Positions 10,322 to 20,613 of a stretch of DNA of 64,000 nt are shown here, in pieces (positions within the stretch are counted from its first letter, which is position 1; each line of letters begins with the position of its first letter). Both the position numbers and the translations under genes were made by a program. Source of the DNA: Branchiostoma floridae (taxonomy: Eukaryota > Chordata > Leptocardii > Amphioxiformes > Branchiostomatidae); NCBI RefSeq assembly GCF_000003815.2, contig NC_049992.1, forward strand, positions 4,786,481-4,850,480, written 5' to 3'. Under the pieces are notes generated by a model that was not told the DNA's origin, made no database searches, and worked only from the letters and a program-made list of their open reading frames with translations.

Positions 10322-10465
10322 CAAATTTCATAGGTAGATGAAAAACGAATCTTTTCGCTTTGATCAAGTGTTTTGTTGTCTTTTCAGTCTTACGTTTACT
10401 TTTTTCGTTTTATTTGAATTATAAAACCAATGGTTACACCTAGGACAACATTTAGGGATGTATCT

Positions 10466-10711
10466 ATAGTCACATTTCCAAACCGGGGCCTGGTCGGAAT
10501 GTTGGCGGAAACGAAACAGAAATGTATACATAAACATAATTTATACACAAATAATGCTCAAGACTATTCTCTTTACGTCTTGTGTAGTTTGGTGCCTTTT
10601 ATATCATACTTTAGACTTTGTGACGATACCAGCCTGCTGCCTCGTGTCATACTTTTCATTCCCGAAAGCTGCCCGGACGGGCCCCGGTTTGGAAATGTGA
10701 CGTAGGCCTTA
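10466..10711. mobile_element. family E hairpin MITE, near full length
   Basis: The left end is CACATTTCCAAACCGGGGCC and the right end GGCCCCGGTTTGGAAATGTG then ACGTAGGCCTTA. The interior contains TTCTCTTTACGTCTTGTGTA, shared with the copy at 32171. Confidence 0.75.
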
Positions 10712-10765
10712 CCAAAGCCTTACGCAAATCCGTAGTTCGCAGTGAGGTCGCCGTCTAGTGGAATG

Positions 10766-11085
10766 GGGTCACCTTAAACAGTGTTCATACGTGCGTCTGT
10801 AGTCCGTATGAGGTCCGTGTGGAATTCTTAGCCTCTACCAGGCTTACAGGTTGCTGGACAAATGGTAGAAATTGACCAAAATAAACGCATAACAATTAAC
10901 ATGCCAGAGGAGCTAGCTGTCCGAGGAGTATAGTTTGCGACCAGCTAACCCCGCAGGCATGTTATCCGTCTATATTTGTCCAATTTCTATTTTTTCTCCA
11001 GCGACCTGTGGAGCCTCGTAGAGGCTTAGACTTCCATACGGACCTTATACGGACTTGAATATATGCGCACGTGTGAACCCACCTT
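10766..11085. mobile_element. long hairpin element with a family D-like core
   Basis: The outer arms are TCCGTATGAGGTCCGTGTGG on the left and CCATACGGACCTTATACGGA on the right, ending GTGTGAACCCACCTT. The inner core has TTAGCCTCTACCAGG and GCGACCTGTGGAGCC, as in family D. Related long forms are at 16985 and 28449. It is non-coding. Confidence 0.7.
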
Positions 11086-11189
11086 ATACCCTGTCACATT
11101 ATCCACGATCTTCGGGCGTATCGATGGAAGATCGGCCATATCTAAGATCGACAGAGGGCTGCGCGTATGTTTCACCTGAAAACCGCCCC

Positions 11190-11330
11190 TGTCACGTATA
11201 AGCCATACTTTGTACCTTGTACAATTGTTGTGCAATAAAGTAATTATTATAAACGAGGCTCGGGCGATTGCCGCAGAATCGTCGTCTGGCCGATTTTCGT
11301 CAAATGTGACAGGGGTATTACACAAATCCA
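11190..11330 (+). mobile_element. LINE 3' tail-like fragment
   Basis: CCATACTTTGTACCTTGTAC then ATTGTTGTGCAATAAAGT matches the tails at 18300 and, inverted, 31680. No reverse-transcriptase coding sequence remains. Sequence after 11270 resembles the left edge of the window. Confidence 0.5.
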
Positions 11331-11949
11331 ATTTGAGTCGCAGAAAGGTCGCAGCATGATCGCCGTCTAGTTGAATGGAGACACCTTAAATCTGTGACTC
11401 CAGCCTAAACAGCAGTCTTTATTCCCGAGCACGCTCGGTGGAACCCCTCAGGCCGCATAACTACCGAGTGAACCGTGAAACTGCAGGTACCCCGCATTGT
11501 AACTTACCTACGCATAAAACAAACAGTCATTCAGGGAAAAATAATCGTTACTTTGATGTCTGTGTGCTACCGACGCGTGCACATCGGTACACACCGACAA
11601 ATCGCTGGCTTGTATCGAGACGGGGGAATGTTATTAAACATTCTTCGCTGTACGTCCGCAAACACTACATCAAAATGTTCAAAATATCTGGTGCTCAATG
11701 TAGCTTGCTGTCAAGTTGGAAACACTGACTGTTAAGTCTTCCATGAAGGACGATTCGAGATAATGACAAAGTTAGAGGGGGGGGAGGTCACACTTCAAAT
11801 CCTTTCTAAATCCGCGATTTCTGATATTCCCATATTCCACTCGGAAGAATCCAAACCTTTTCTTACAGTCTGCCAAGATAATCAGAGAGCTCGACTCCCC
11901 CCCCCCCTCCCTCCCGGGGCAAGACTATGGTGCAGTCGTTAACTTTCAA
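11331..11949. other. unassigned intergenic sequence
   Basis: There is no recognisable domain or repeat family. Poly-G and poly-C runs lie near 11778 and 11898. Confidence 0.3.
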
Positions 11950-12073
11950 TACTCTCCATGTAGAAGTTTGGAGGCTCCCACTCCTTCGGGACGTCTTTCA
12001 ATTTAAGGCTTCTTTCAATCGGGTTTATATTTTGTCAGGTTTTCTTTTCCCATCAACCTCTGCTTGGAGAGTA
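11950..12073. mobile_element. family B hairpin MITE, diverged
   Basis: Ends are TACTCTCCATGTAGAAGTTT and AACCTCTGCTTGGAGAGTA. The arms are imperfect and no clear target duplication is seen. Confidence 0.55.
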
Positions 12074-12086
12074 CCTCCTCCTTTTC

Positions 12087-12397
12087 TTCAAGCTGAGGTT
12101 GGGTCTAGCCTCCATAGCAGGCTCTCTAGTGCCTTATTTTGGCTCATAATACACTTTTGCTGGTCATTTCTGGGTCGCTGATTGCTGGCCTTTTCTGACT
12201 GCCAGTCCAGCAATCAGCGACCAAGTACAAATAAAATGGCCAACAAAAGTGTATTATGAGCCAAAAAAGGGCCCCAGAGAGCCTGCTATGGAGGCTAGTT
12301 GGGTCGCGGAGATAGAAGTGGTCGGGATTTTTACTGACCTGCTTCCCTCGGAAAAATCCCGACCTCTATTATCTCTGCGACCCAACATATGCTTGGT
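12087..12397. mobile_element. family B element interrupted by a family A element
   Basis: The outer arms are AGCTGAGGTTGGGTC and GCGACCCAACATATGCTTGG, with the hairpin interior GTCGGGATTTTT..AAAAATCCCGAC. A complete family A element (12106-12297) lies inside. GTTGGGTC is repeated on both sides of the inner element, an 8-bp target duplication. The insertion order is therefore B first, then A. Confidence 0.75.
12106..12297. mobile_element. family A hairpin MITE nested in family B
   Basis: Ends are TAGCCTCCATAGCAGGCTCT and AGAGCCTGCTATGGAGGCTA. The interior TTGGCTCATAATACACTTTT has a matching inverted copy on the right. It is flanked by GTTGGGTC duplications. Confidence 0.85.
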
Positions 12398-12689
12398 CCT
12401 ACAACTATACATATAAAGAAACAATTCTATACAAGTCCAATACCTTCATCTATGTTTATGAATAGATATGAATAAATCAATATGTTTCTAATAAGGTCTA
12501 AACTTCTTTGATATATATCTCCTTGTTTAATTTATACACAGCAAGGGCTATCTCCTCCCAGAATATTTGTTATGCGGCTATGGCAGAACCGGACGGCATA
12601 TAAGGAAAAGGTTACGACTTCCCACCAATGACAAAAAAAGACAGCATATAACAAAGAGGTGACGATTTTATCTATCGACGGTTGAACCC

Positions 12690-12990
12690 TCTTCTTTGAG
12701 AGTACACCCCTCCACCCCCACCGTGGTACAGTCCTGTGCTGGCCGCGGTCTCCGACCCCGCAGCGCCGGCGGCGTGTCCGCGGGGCATGCGCGCTAATCA
12801 GGGCCTGGCATCGCGGGGCAGCACTTTCCCACGCTGTTTCCACCCCAGCGCGCTAATACCTGCCGACACCTGACGGTAAATGTTTGCACAGGTATGACAA
12901 TGCGGGCCGCCGGCACACCTGTGCGGGATACCTGGGCAGGTAAGAACTCGTGCCCGCACGTGCCCCGGCATGGCCCCGCAGATTTAGACT
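12690..12990. promoter_or_regulatory. GC-rich island rich in CAGGT/CACCTG boxes
   Basis: A 300-bp CpG-rich patch in AT-rich surroundings contains a CSL-type TTCCCACG (12826-12833), two GCGCTAAT boxes and several CACCTG/CAGGTA E-boxes near 12868-12942. It may be a cis-regulatory element. No gene is recognised and the call rests on motif density alone. Confidence 0.3.
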
Positions 12991-13430
12991 CCACAGCAAA
13001 CATTCCCATACACAGAGGCTGGCAACCAAGGACAGCTCGTAACATACATCTTCTGGAGTTCATCTCTTGAAACGTTGTGAAAAATAAAAACAGTGATCTT
13101 GTTCCCCCGGCCTGTCTTGTTTTCTTTTTTTTTTAGATCTATCATACCACAACTACAAACTGGACAGTGGTTCTCAGGCACTGAGCTTGAATAGTCTCAA
13201 ACAACCAATGAACAAGCTGAAAACTTGATTTTATAGAAGCCACTGGCTGTAAGAAAGGTATGTGAAAAAAATGTAAAACAAGGCTATAAATATGTATTTT
13301 CTGTGTACCTGCGTACCAACCCTCAGGAAAGTATGTGTAAAGAAGTATGGATGACACTGTTTAGAAACCACTCCAACTCTTCATTTAGTATTTCAGAAGT
13401 GGTTACAATATACCATTCCCTTGAATACTC

Positions 13431-13752
13431 AGTACATGGACCAGTGCAGGCTAGGTACAGGTAGAAATCAGAAATACCTGGACAGCTTCAATATTACCTG
13501 CACTAACCTGTATATACCCTGTACATAGACAAGTGCAGGTAGACATCAGAAATACCTGCACAGCTCCAATTTTACCTGCACTAACCTGTATATACCCAGT
13601 ACATGGACCAGTGCAGGTTAGGTGCAGGTAGACATCAGAAATACCTGCACAGCTTCAATTTTACCTGCACTAACCCGTATATACCCAGTACATGAACCAG
13701 TGCAGGCTAGTTGCAGGTAGACATCAGAAATACCTGCACAGGTCCAATTTTC
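13431..13752. repeat. tandem repeat, about 90-bp unit, about 3.6 copies
   Basis: Units start with AGTACATGGACCAGTGCAGG near 13431, 13521, 13600 and 13687, each followed by GACATCAGAAATACCTGCAC and TTTTACCTGCACTAACC. No open frame runs through the array. Confidence 0.85.
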
Positions 13753-13759
13753 CAGGCCT

Positions 13760-14609
13760 CTTGGGGCTGAATAGTCAGTACAAATTGGCCGAAGTGGAAT
13801 TGATAATCCGGAGGAGGAGTTAGCCGGCCACAGAGCGTCCCTCAGGAACTAGTAGACATTATCTGGTTACCTTACTCCTCCAGCAAGTGATTTCACCGAA
13901 GATGATACTGTTAAATGACTGAAGGAATGAGATAAGAAAATTATAAATGGCGTCCTTTAAGAAAGTGGTGATGTAGAGAATAGGAAGGAAGATGTCAAAA
14001 GAATAAGCCTACGAAATGCGACAAAATGAAACGCCAAATTTTGTGATATTGTTTATGATGGTCAAAGCTCCTTGTGATGATACAGTGATGTTAAAATGAC
14101 AATGAAACCTTGTGGTAGTGGGATGGATATGATGTTGAAACAGTGGTGATACGATCAGTGCAGAAGGCACAAGGCTGCAAACCACAATGCATATAATTTC
14201 AAATTCATAGATGTTAGCCAACATCTTCTCAACTATTGTCCTCCTCATTGTTAAATAATTTTGCCCTGACGTGCTGCAAAGTATTGTTCTTTTCAACATC
14301 TTCAGTAAGCTTGCGGCGACAATCATTTCAATGTTTCTTACGAAACCAAAAGAAGCTGTCATTCTCTGCTCTGGACCCTCCCAGTGATACTATCATTGTG
14401 CTGCCACGATTGTTCACTGAGCTCGTCTAATCTCTCTTATCGACACGAGAAAATCTGGCTCAACTCGGACAAAAAACGCCAAAATCTCCCCCGCGCCGGG
14501 AGGACTGCAGTTTTATCAGTGAGGGCTCAGGCGTCCCGGGTAATCTTACAGGGGGGACCACTGATACCGGTGTCATGTGTCCTGATAGGTTTGTCATGCA
14601 AATAGAAGG
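13760..14609. other. unassigned intergenic sequence
   Basis: No domain, RNA gene or clear hairpin family is recognised. The open frame at 14009-14362 on the minus strand has no identifiable family. Confidence 0.3.
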
Positions 14610-15175
14610 GCCACTACTGCGACCTATTAGTCTCTGTAAGAATGTACTACAGAGGTAGCAGTGACAAAATGCTTCTTCATAGCATTCACAGAAGTAGATT
14701 TACAGAGAAGTAGATTTTTCCTAATAGTAGTTCGACAATGGAGTATTATTAGTCTCTACAAGAATGTACTACAGAGTTAGCACTGAAGAAATGCCTTTTC
14801 ACAGCATTCACAGAAGTAGATTCACAGAAGTAGATTTTTCCTAATAGTAGTTCTACATTGGAGTATCTCCACAAGGAAGTACTACAGAGTTAGCGCTCAC
14901 GAAATGGCAGAAATTCACAAAAGTTTGACAATGGAGTATTAGTAGATACAAGAATGCACTATACAGCTAGCGCTGAAGAAATGGGAGAAATTCAGCGAAG
15001 TAAATCTTTATAATTACTCATACATATAGTAGTTTGGCAGTGGAGTTGGCTGTCATGCAAAGAGAAGTGACACTACTGCGACCTATTAGTCAATACAAGA
15101 ATGTATTACAGAGTTAATACTAAAGGAATGGTGAAAATTCACCACCAAAGTAGATCTTCCGAAGTAGATCTTTTC
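14610..15175. repeat. degenerate tandem repeat, about 120-bp unit
   Basis: The blocks GCGACCTATTAGTC, AAGAATGTACTACAGAG, TTCACAGAAGTAGAT and TTTTTCCTAATAGTAGTT recur about five times with deletions. It is non-coding. Confidence 0.7.
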
Positions 15176-16434
15176 AGGCAAGTTCACCGTGTTACTCCTA
15201 CTCTTCTAAATACGGTGTGTTAGATTATTTTACATCCAGAGAATTGACACCTGTTGTAAAGAAAATCGTAGAAACCCGTCCGTTACAGTAACACATCTAA
15301 GATTTGAAGTACAATGCTCGAAAATTCTTAAAACCGTCGTTCAATTAAGCCACAGAGATACGTTCCAACTTGTCAAGGTCAAGCTTTGCTGTCGCCGGGC
15401 ACCCTGCAAGTTGCCCCCCTCCCCTCTCCTCCTTAATCACTCGGTAGGAGCGGACCCACACGAAGCCCTGACCCGTGTGCCCACCGTGGGAAAAATCAAC
15501 ATTCTCGACAAGTCGGACAAATAGAAAAGACAAACGAGGTCGCGGCGCTGGACGGATGCAAAGTTTGCTCCAAACCACAACCCGCCATGTAAGGATCGAC
15601 AAACACACGCTGACCTTTAACCCCATATCCATCATGGCCTCCGGAGACAGGTTCCGTCAAACAGGCGTTTTTACTGTTATGGCTGTTTTTAGTCCGTCTG
15701 GTTCTGTCTTTGTTTCTTTACGGTCTCTTTTCTTTTGTGATGACAACAAGGATTTTATGAATACAAGGGGCGTTACATGTAGCGTTTGCTGAATAACAGA
15801 GGTGTGCTCTTATGACTGTAACCACCTGTTCAGTCTTGCACCAATGATTTGATAATGTGTACTTTCAAATGGAGATCAATAAAGTTAAAAGTCAAATGAT
15901 TCATAATACGGCACCTCTGAACAAGGATGACATTTTATTCCTCAAGCGAAACCTAATGCATAATTTGAACCGAATAGATTGTGTACATTCTGTACGCTGT
16001 TTTGTGTGAGTCTGTATGTATCTTAGTTAACAGGTGCAAAAAACATAGCCATAAATGCCACTACCATGAAAACTTCTTAATAAAAAATATTTTCAATTTT
16101 GCCGCCGAAAATTCCACGCCAAAACCCCTCAAAGAACAGGGCAAGCAAGACAATGCCGCTATCTGTCTTCCGAACATCTTCTTAGATAATAAACAAAGGT
16201 CCCTGTAATAGCTGACATCTTGCGTCAAACAAATCACATTAATTTATGACCGGTGCAGTAACAACCCCTATATCCACCGACCCCCTACTGCGAATTACTA
16301 GGTAAGCGTATTTTCTGTGTCATCTACTGTAAGAGAGACTGTCCGCTCGTAAAATCCGTAATTTTCAGTAATCAGAGTCTTCTCTCCGAGCAGAGTTTAC
16401 TACCCGGCTTGTTTTGCAATTGGACGTGTTTTTA
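15176..16434. other. unassigned, possible 3' end of a plus-strand transcript
   Basis: At 15874-15882 ATCAATAAAG gives a polyadenylation-type signal following a 105-aa open frame (15475-15792) that I cannot assign. It could equally be a retroposon tail. I see nothing else in this stretch. Confidence 0.25.
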
Positions 16435-16580
16435 TAGCCTCCATAGCAGGCTCTCTGGGGCCTTTCTTGGGCTCATAATACACTTTTGCTGGCCATTTCT
16501 ATTTGTACTCGGTCCCTGATTGCTGGCGTTTTCTGATTGCCGGCCTCTTGAAGGCCCTAGAGAGCCTGCTATGGAGGCTA
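16435..16580. mobile_element. family A hairpin MITE
   Basis: Ends are TAGCCTCCATAGCAGGCTCT and AGAGCCTGCTATGGAGGCTA. The flanks GTGTTTTTA and GCGTTTTTA agree at 8 of 9 bases. This copy has a shorter interior than the copies at 8447 and 12106. Confidence 0.8.
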
Positions 16581-16601
16581 GCGTTTTTACGAGTTTTTGT
16601 T

Positions 16602-16725
16602 ATTCTCCAAGTAGAGGTTTCGGTCGGGGGGGCATAGCAGTGGTCGAGATTTCATACTGAGCAGCCCCTACTGTGAAATCGCTGCCACTACTATGCCTCT
16701 GACCGAAACCTCTACTTGGAGAAAA
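16602..16725. mobile_element. family B hairpin MITE
   Basis: Arms are ATTCTCCAAGTAGAGGTTTC and GAAACCTCTACTTGGAGAA. GTTTTTGTT occurs next to both ends, a likely 9-bp duplication. It lies only 21 bp from the family A copy on its left. Confidence 0.75.
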
Positions 16726-16775
16726 CGTTTTTGTTGCACTTTCTACCTTTCTTTACGTAATTCTTTACGTTCACC

Positions 16776-16921
16776 TTTCTCCGCGGGTTATCCTATATCC
16801 ATTATTATCCCGCAAACTATTTAGCGATATAAAGTCGAAAACAAGCACCGTCCGTTGATTTGATACCCCTAAATATCCTGTTTTTAAAAACAACGGATAT
16901 AGGTTACCCCGCGGATAATGG
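16776..16921. mobile_element. family F hairpin element
   Basis: TTATCCTATATCC on the left pairs with GGATATAGGTTACCCCGCGG on the right. The interior has CACCGTCCGTTGATTTGATA. Related copies are at 30965 and 51935. Confidence 0.6.
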
Positions 16922-16984
16922 TGGCATAGCGGTATACTGGCCTAGAAATACGTCCACAACATACCGGAGCATGCGCGGACAGTA

Positions 16985-17295
16985 AAGGTGGGGTCACACC
17001 TGCGTATATATTTAAGTCCGTATGAGGCGCGCATAGGAGTATTTGCCTCCACCATGCCACACAAGTCGTTGGAAAAATAATAGAAATTGGACAAACATAA
17101 ACAGGTAACATGTCAGACGAATTAGCTGGGTCGCTAACCATACTTCTCGGTCAGCTAACTCGTCTGGCATGTTATGTAACTACATTTGTCCAATTTGTAC
17201 TATTTTCCCCGCGACCTGTGGAGCCTGGTAGAGACTAAGAGCTTCATACGTACCTAAAACGGACTTGAATATATACGCATGTGTGACCCCACCTT
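16985..17295. mobile_element. long hairpin element (family D core), complete
   Basis: The outer ends AAGGTGGGGTCACACCTGCG and GCATGTGTGACCCCACCTT are inverted repeats, flanked by TA on both sides. The core carries CAATTTGTACTATTTT and GCGACCTGTGGAGCCTGG. It is non-coding. Confidence 0.8.
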
Positions 17296-17739
17296 TAAGC
17301 GAAGTCCACAGATTCCAAGTACAATGATTACACCCTGCCTACACCGAAATGATTTAATTATTTGGGTTGACTTGTTGTCAGTATTGCCATTATCACAAAA
17401 GGCATCTTGCTTTGTTTTGAATGATCAATTACCAACCTTCATGGTGGTTATACCAACTGCATAGGTTAAGTACGAATATTTGACCATCCTACTCAAAGGG
17501 TCAAGGACTCAAGGGTTATAGATAGCATGTATTGATATCAATATTGATTATGAATACAATACACGACCTCTGGTGACCTGATATTGAAACAATTGAGTTT
17601 ATATGATTTATCTAATAGTAGACTATAATGCCAGTGTTCTGTTTGATCTATTGTTGTTGTCAATTTGCTAAAAGTGTTTGAATACACCGTATTTTGTATT
17701 TGGACTTTGTATATCTAGCGGTGTGCTGTTGTTTTACTA
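17296..17739. other. unassigned AT-rich sequence
   Basis: Nothing recognised on either strand. Confidence 0.3.
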
Positions 17740-17825
17740 TTCTCCAAGCAAAGGTTTCGGTCGGAAGAATGTAGTGGAATTTCATACGGCTGTATCATCC
17801 CCCCAACCGAAACCTATGTTTGGTT
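17740..17825. mobile_element. family B hairpin MITE, short form
   Basis: ATTCTCCAAGCAAAGGTTTC faces GAAACCTATGTTTGG. The right terminus is degraded. Confidence 0.55.
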
Positions 17826-18165
17826 TTATTGTACGTAAAGTAAACTGCTCCTGCTCTGCTCTTCCTCTCACTTTGTGGTAAACTGCAATTAACAAATAAA
17901 CAATTATCGAAGTTAACACCATTTGGGTATCAGAATCAGAAATAGAAAAGGTGAAAATGTTACCGGCGGTGCATACCATGATGTAATGTCTATCAGATGT
18001 CCAATGTTACAAATTGGCCAACCAGGTTGACCAATTCGTACGTCAAAGAAGTTTTATAAGCACAGGGAGTCTGGTATATCGTGTTGTGAACTCTATATGA
18101 ACGTATTCATCTGGCAAATTATCCAGTCTAGTTGGGCAAGTTATACTACAAGTCTACATTGGTAG

Positions 18166-18325
18166 CTAAGCATTATATGTTATTGTTCTAGAAATTATGA
18201 TGTCAAATTTCATTCTATATTCATAATCTGCATATGTACTATGTTTAATACTTGTTTTAATAATTAGGATGATAAGTTTGCCATACATTATACCGTGTAC
18301 GATCGTTGCGTAATAAAGTTCTTTT
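18166..18325 (+). mobile_element. LINE 3' tail-like fragment
   Basis: GTTTGCCATACATTATACCG then TGTACGATCGTTGCGTAATA AAGTTC matches the tail of the LINE fragment at 31640 read on its own strand. No coding part is left. Confidence 0.5.
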
Positions 18326-18499
18326 TCTTTTTCTATGTTTCGTGGCTTTGCAAACGATAGATTTAGATGCAGCATAGTTTTTTTTCTCCCAGTGTTTGCA
18401 AGCGATGCTTCAATTATTATGGATGACATTTTGTCTTTCATGTAAATTAGTATAAATATTGCATTCGTGAACAGAAAACATCATTTATACACTATATTT

Positions 18500-18840
18500 C
18501 ACGGAACCCAGCGAGTGTGGAAGGGAGCATGGTGAGTGTGTGTGCCGGTAGCCGCGCGCACGACGCACACATGGCGGACACTCGATCCGGATGTGGACGC
18601 GCGCGGGACGCTCGCCTACAGAACGCGCCGGTCGCGACTACAGCACCGACACGCGACGGAACGGTACCGGCTTGCAGGCGTGACGGCGGGCGGGCAACAG
18701 GCGACTGTTGGGCGGCGACACGCGACGGCTCACGGGTTCACGCTGCCGCCTTGCACGACACGGCTACGGGACCGACACGCGCCTAATGCTATTGACTTGC
18801 AAGGTGTGACGATAGGCCGGCCGCAGAGGAACCCCTTGAG
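18500..18840. repeat. GC-rich degenerate repeat upstream of Hairy
   Basis: This is a CpG-dense block. GACCGACACGCG and CGACACGCGACGG each recur, as do CTTGCAGGCGTGACG and CTTGCAAGGTGTGACG, giving loose units of about 60-80 bp. A related unit sits at 19286-19375. Arginine-rich open frames (89 and 128 aa) follow from the composition, so I do not call a gene. Confidence 0.4.
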
Positions 18841-19029
18841 ATTAGCCTCCACCGTCCTACGGAGAAGCGGGAATCGTAGAATTTGGCAAAAAAAAATCGG
18901 GAAATTTGCCAGTTCACGATAAGGTCTCCCTATAATAGCCTACGTAGTCAGTCTAGTAGGGCTTGGTGAAGGGTTGGACGATACCGGTAGCATCCTTAGC
19001 CGACCGACCACAACAACAAAGTACAAATA

Positions 19030-19070
19030 CTAGATAGGTCCAAGGAGCTTTCATCAAAAGCTCCTTGATA
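19030..19070. repeat. mini-hairpin
   Basis: CCAAGGAGCTTTCATCAAAAGCTCCTTG forms a near-perfect 12-bp stem with a tiny loop. It is similar in size and arms to the hairpins at 9928, 35605, 35763 and 36318. Confidence 0.55.
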
Positions 19071-19099
19071 GATCCAACATCCCATCAGGAAAAAAAAGG

Positions 19100-19260
19100 T
19101 TATTAACAATTATATCAGAGTAGTTTTAGAACCCATGTTTTAGATTAGTCTTAGAAACCATCTCAATGTCATCATGTGTATTTCGTATCTTTATGACATG
19201 TGCTTATCCCGATAGGGCATGAATGTGCAATAAAGGCTATTAATATTATAAGCCTCCAAA
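19100..19260 (+). mobile_element. LINE/SINE 3' tail-like fragment
   Basis: CCCGATAGGGCATGAATGTG followed by CAATAAAGG is a typical non-LTR retrotransposon end. The body is not recognisable. Confidence 0.35.
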
Positions 19261-20050
19261 ATCGCCCGCCTGTAGAGTTTGCCATGGACGCTTGCAGGGT
19301 TTGACGACGCGTGGACAACAGACAGACCGTCCGTCGAACCCGACACGTGACTTGACGTCGGATGGCGTCATGACGATAAGGGCGGGATAATCTCGCCACT
19401 TACGACTAATCCTGAAGCTCTCAATCATCGATAACGATATCAAAACTGCTGTATTTAACCTAAAATTTAAAATTTTGTAAATTGACAATGGTCTGGTCGT
19501 TCGCTGGTACATCTCTCTGTGACAGTTAGGGAAATTGACAAAATACAATACATGTGCAAGTGCATACTGTGATTTCTTGCTTTTGTTTGTGAGCAGGGAT
19601 CCTTTTGATATTTGAGGGTATTTAATAGCCTATTTTTTCATCTAAAGACACGCTGTGTGTACTGATATTTGGCAGTGTTTTTGAAGTGTATTGCCGCGAT
19701 GCTGAACTAGACCTTGAAGTTCAAAGTTGGTGTTATTCCGACGGTGTCGCGTGCTATGACGTATCGTGTAAACATTTACATAGTCTAAAGTCCACCTTAG
19801 CTATATGTATATGTACTAGTATTTCTTTCACACCCAAAATATCAACATCATGTCTTATGAACTCAACCCTGCTTATGCTTATATCCCCTGGACATCAAAT
19901 GTTAGTCGAACGTGACCGTGATGACATTTCAACGTCTGTATATTTGTGCCAAGACCCCCAAGGCCGCCAACAGGTAGTTGCAGATGATCATCGTAGACCT
20001 GCGAGGACGCTATGGGGTCGTTACCTTTCATCCCTGAACCCGTCACTCAG
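19261..20050. other. upstream flank of Hairy, unassigned
   Basis: The first 110 bases resemble the GC-rich unit at 18590-18830. The 173-aa open frame at 19686-20207 overlaps the Hairy promoter elements, shows no domain and is probably chance. Confidence 0.3.
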
Positions 20051-20119
20051 GCGGGGGCACTTATCACTGCTCCTGTTTACCTTTTTCAACATTTGTTTAG
20101 AGAATAGTCGGGACAAGCA

Positions 20120-20500
20120 ATTGGGGGCGTGGTTTTCCCACACTGGGCTCTCTGCCTCCACACGCCCGGCACAAAGGGCTTGGCACGTGCTTCCCCGGGA
20201 TAATTGACCCGCCACTTTGTAATAGCACGACTGCAGATGTCACTTGTCAGCACGGATTGCGCATGGCTGGCTGGGTAGATGCAACAACCGACCAATCACG
20301 GGCGAGGACCGGCGAACCATCGGTGACTTCGACCAATGGGAGAGAAGGTCACAGACGTGGTCGGAGGTGTGCCGGCTGCAGTGATTGGAGGGAGAGTGAA
20401 GGAATGCCTTGTGGGAAAAGCCTGTCAGCGCCGTTCACACGAGCCGAACTGAATACTAAATACAAACACTTCTAATCGGCGCATTCCCACACTCCCGCGG
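20120..20500 (+). promoter_or_regulatory. Hairy promoter: CSL, E-box and CCAAT sites
   Basis: Seen directly: CSL sites TTCCCACA (20135-20142), TGTGGGAA (20410-20417) and TTCCCACA (20484-20491), the last two facing each other 66 bp apart; the E-box CACGTG within GGCACGTGC (20182-20190), a Hairy/HES-type target; CCAAT at 20292 and 20332 and its reverse ATTGG at 20384; and a weak TATA-like CTAAATA near 20456. CSL sites upstream of HES genes are the established route of Notch activation, and E/N-boxes allow autorepression. Both roles are inferred here. The spacing exceeds the 15-17 bp of classic Su(H) paired sites. Transcription probably begins between about 20480 and 20600. Confidence 0.7.
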
Positions 20501-20613
20501 ACGGTGCGACAGCGCGACCGACGGACGGCCGACCGACTACCCCGCCGTCATACCTCCACACGCCACGTTCCACCACCCATACACACCCAGGAACATACCT
20601 ACAAACTTCCGCC

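Noticed and set aside
18517-18922. Arg-rich 89- and 128-aa open frames
   Set aside because: They result from CpG-rich repeated sequence; two different frames are equally open and neither has a domain.
19686-20207. 173-aa open frame as an upstream gene
   Set aside because: It has no domain, and its second half lies over the conserved promoter module, whose conservation is in DNA blocks and not in codons.
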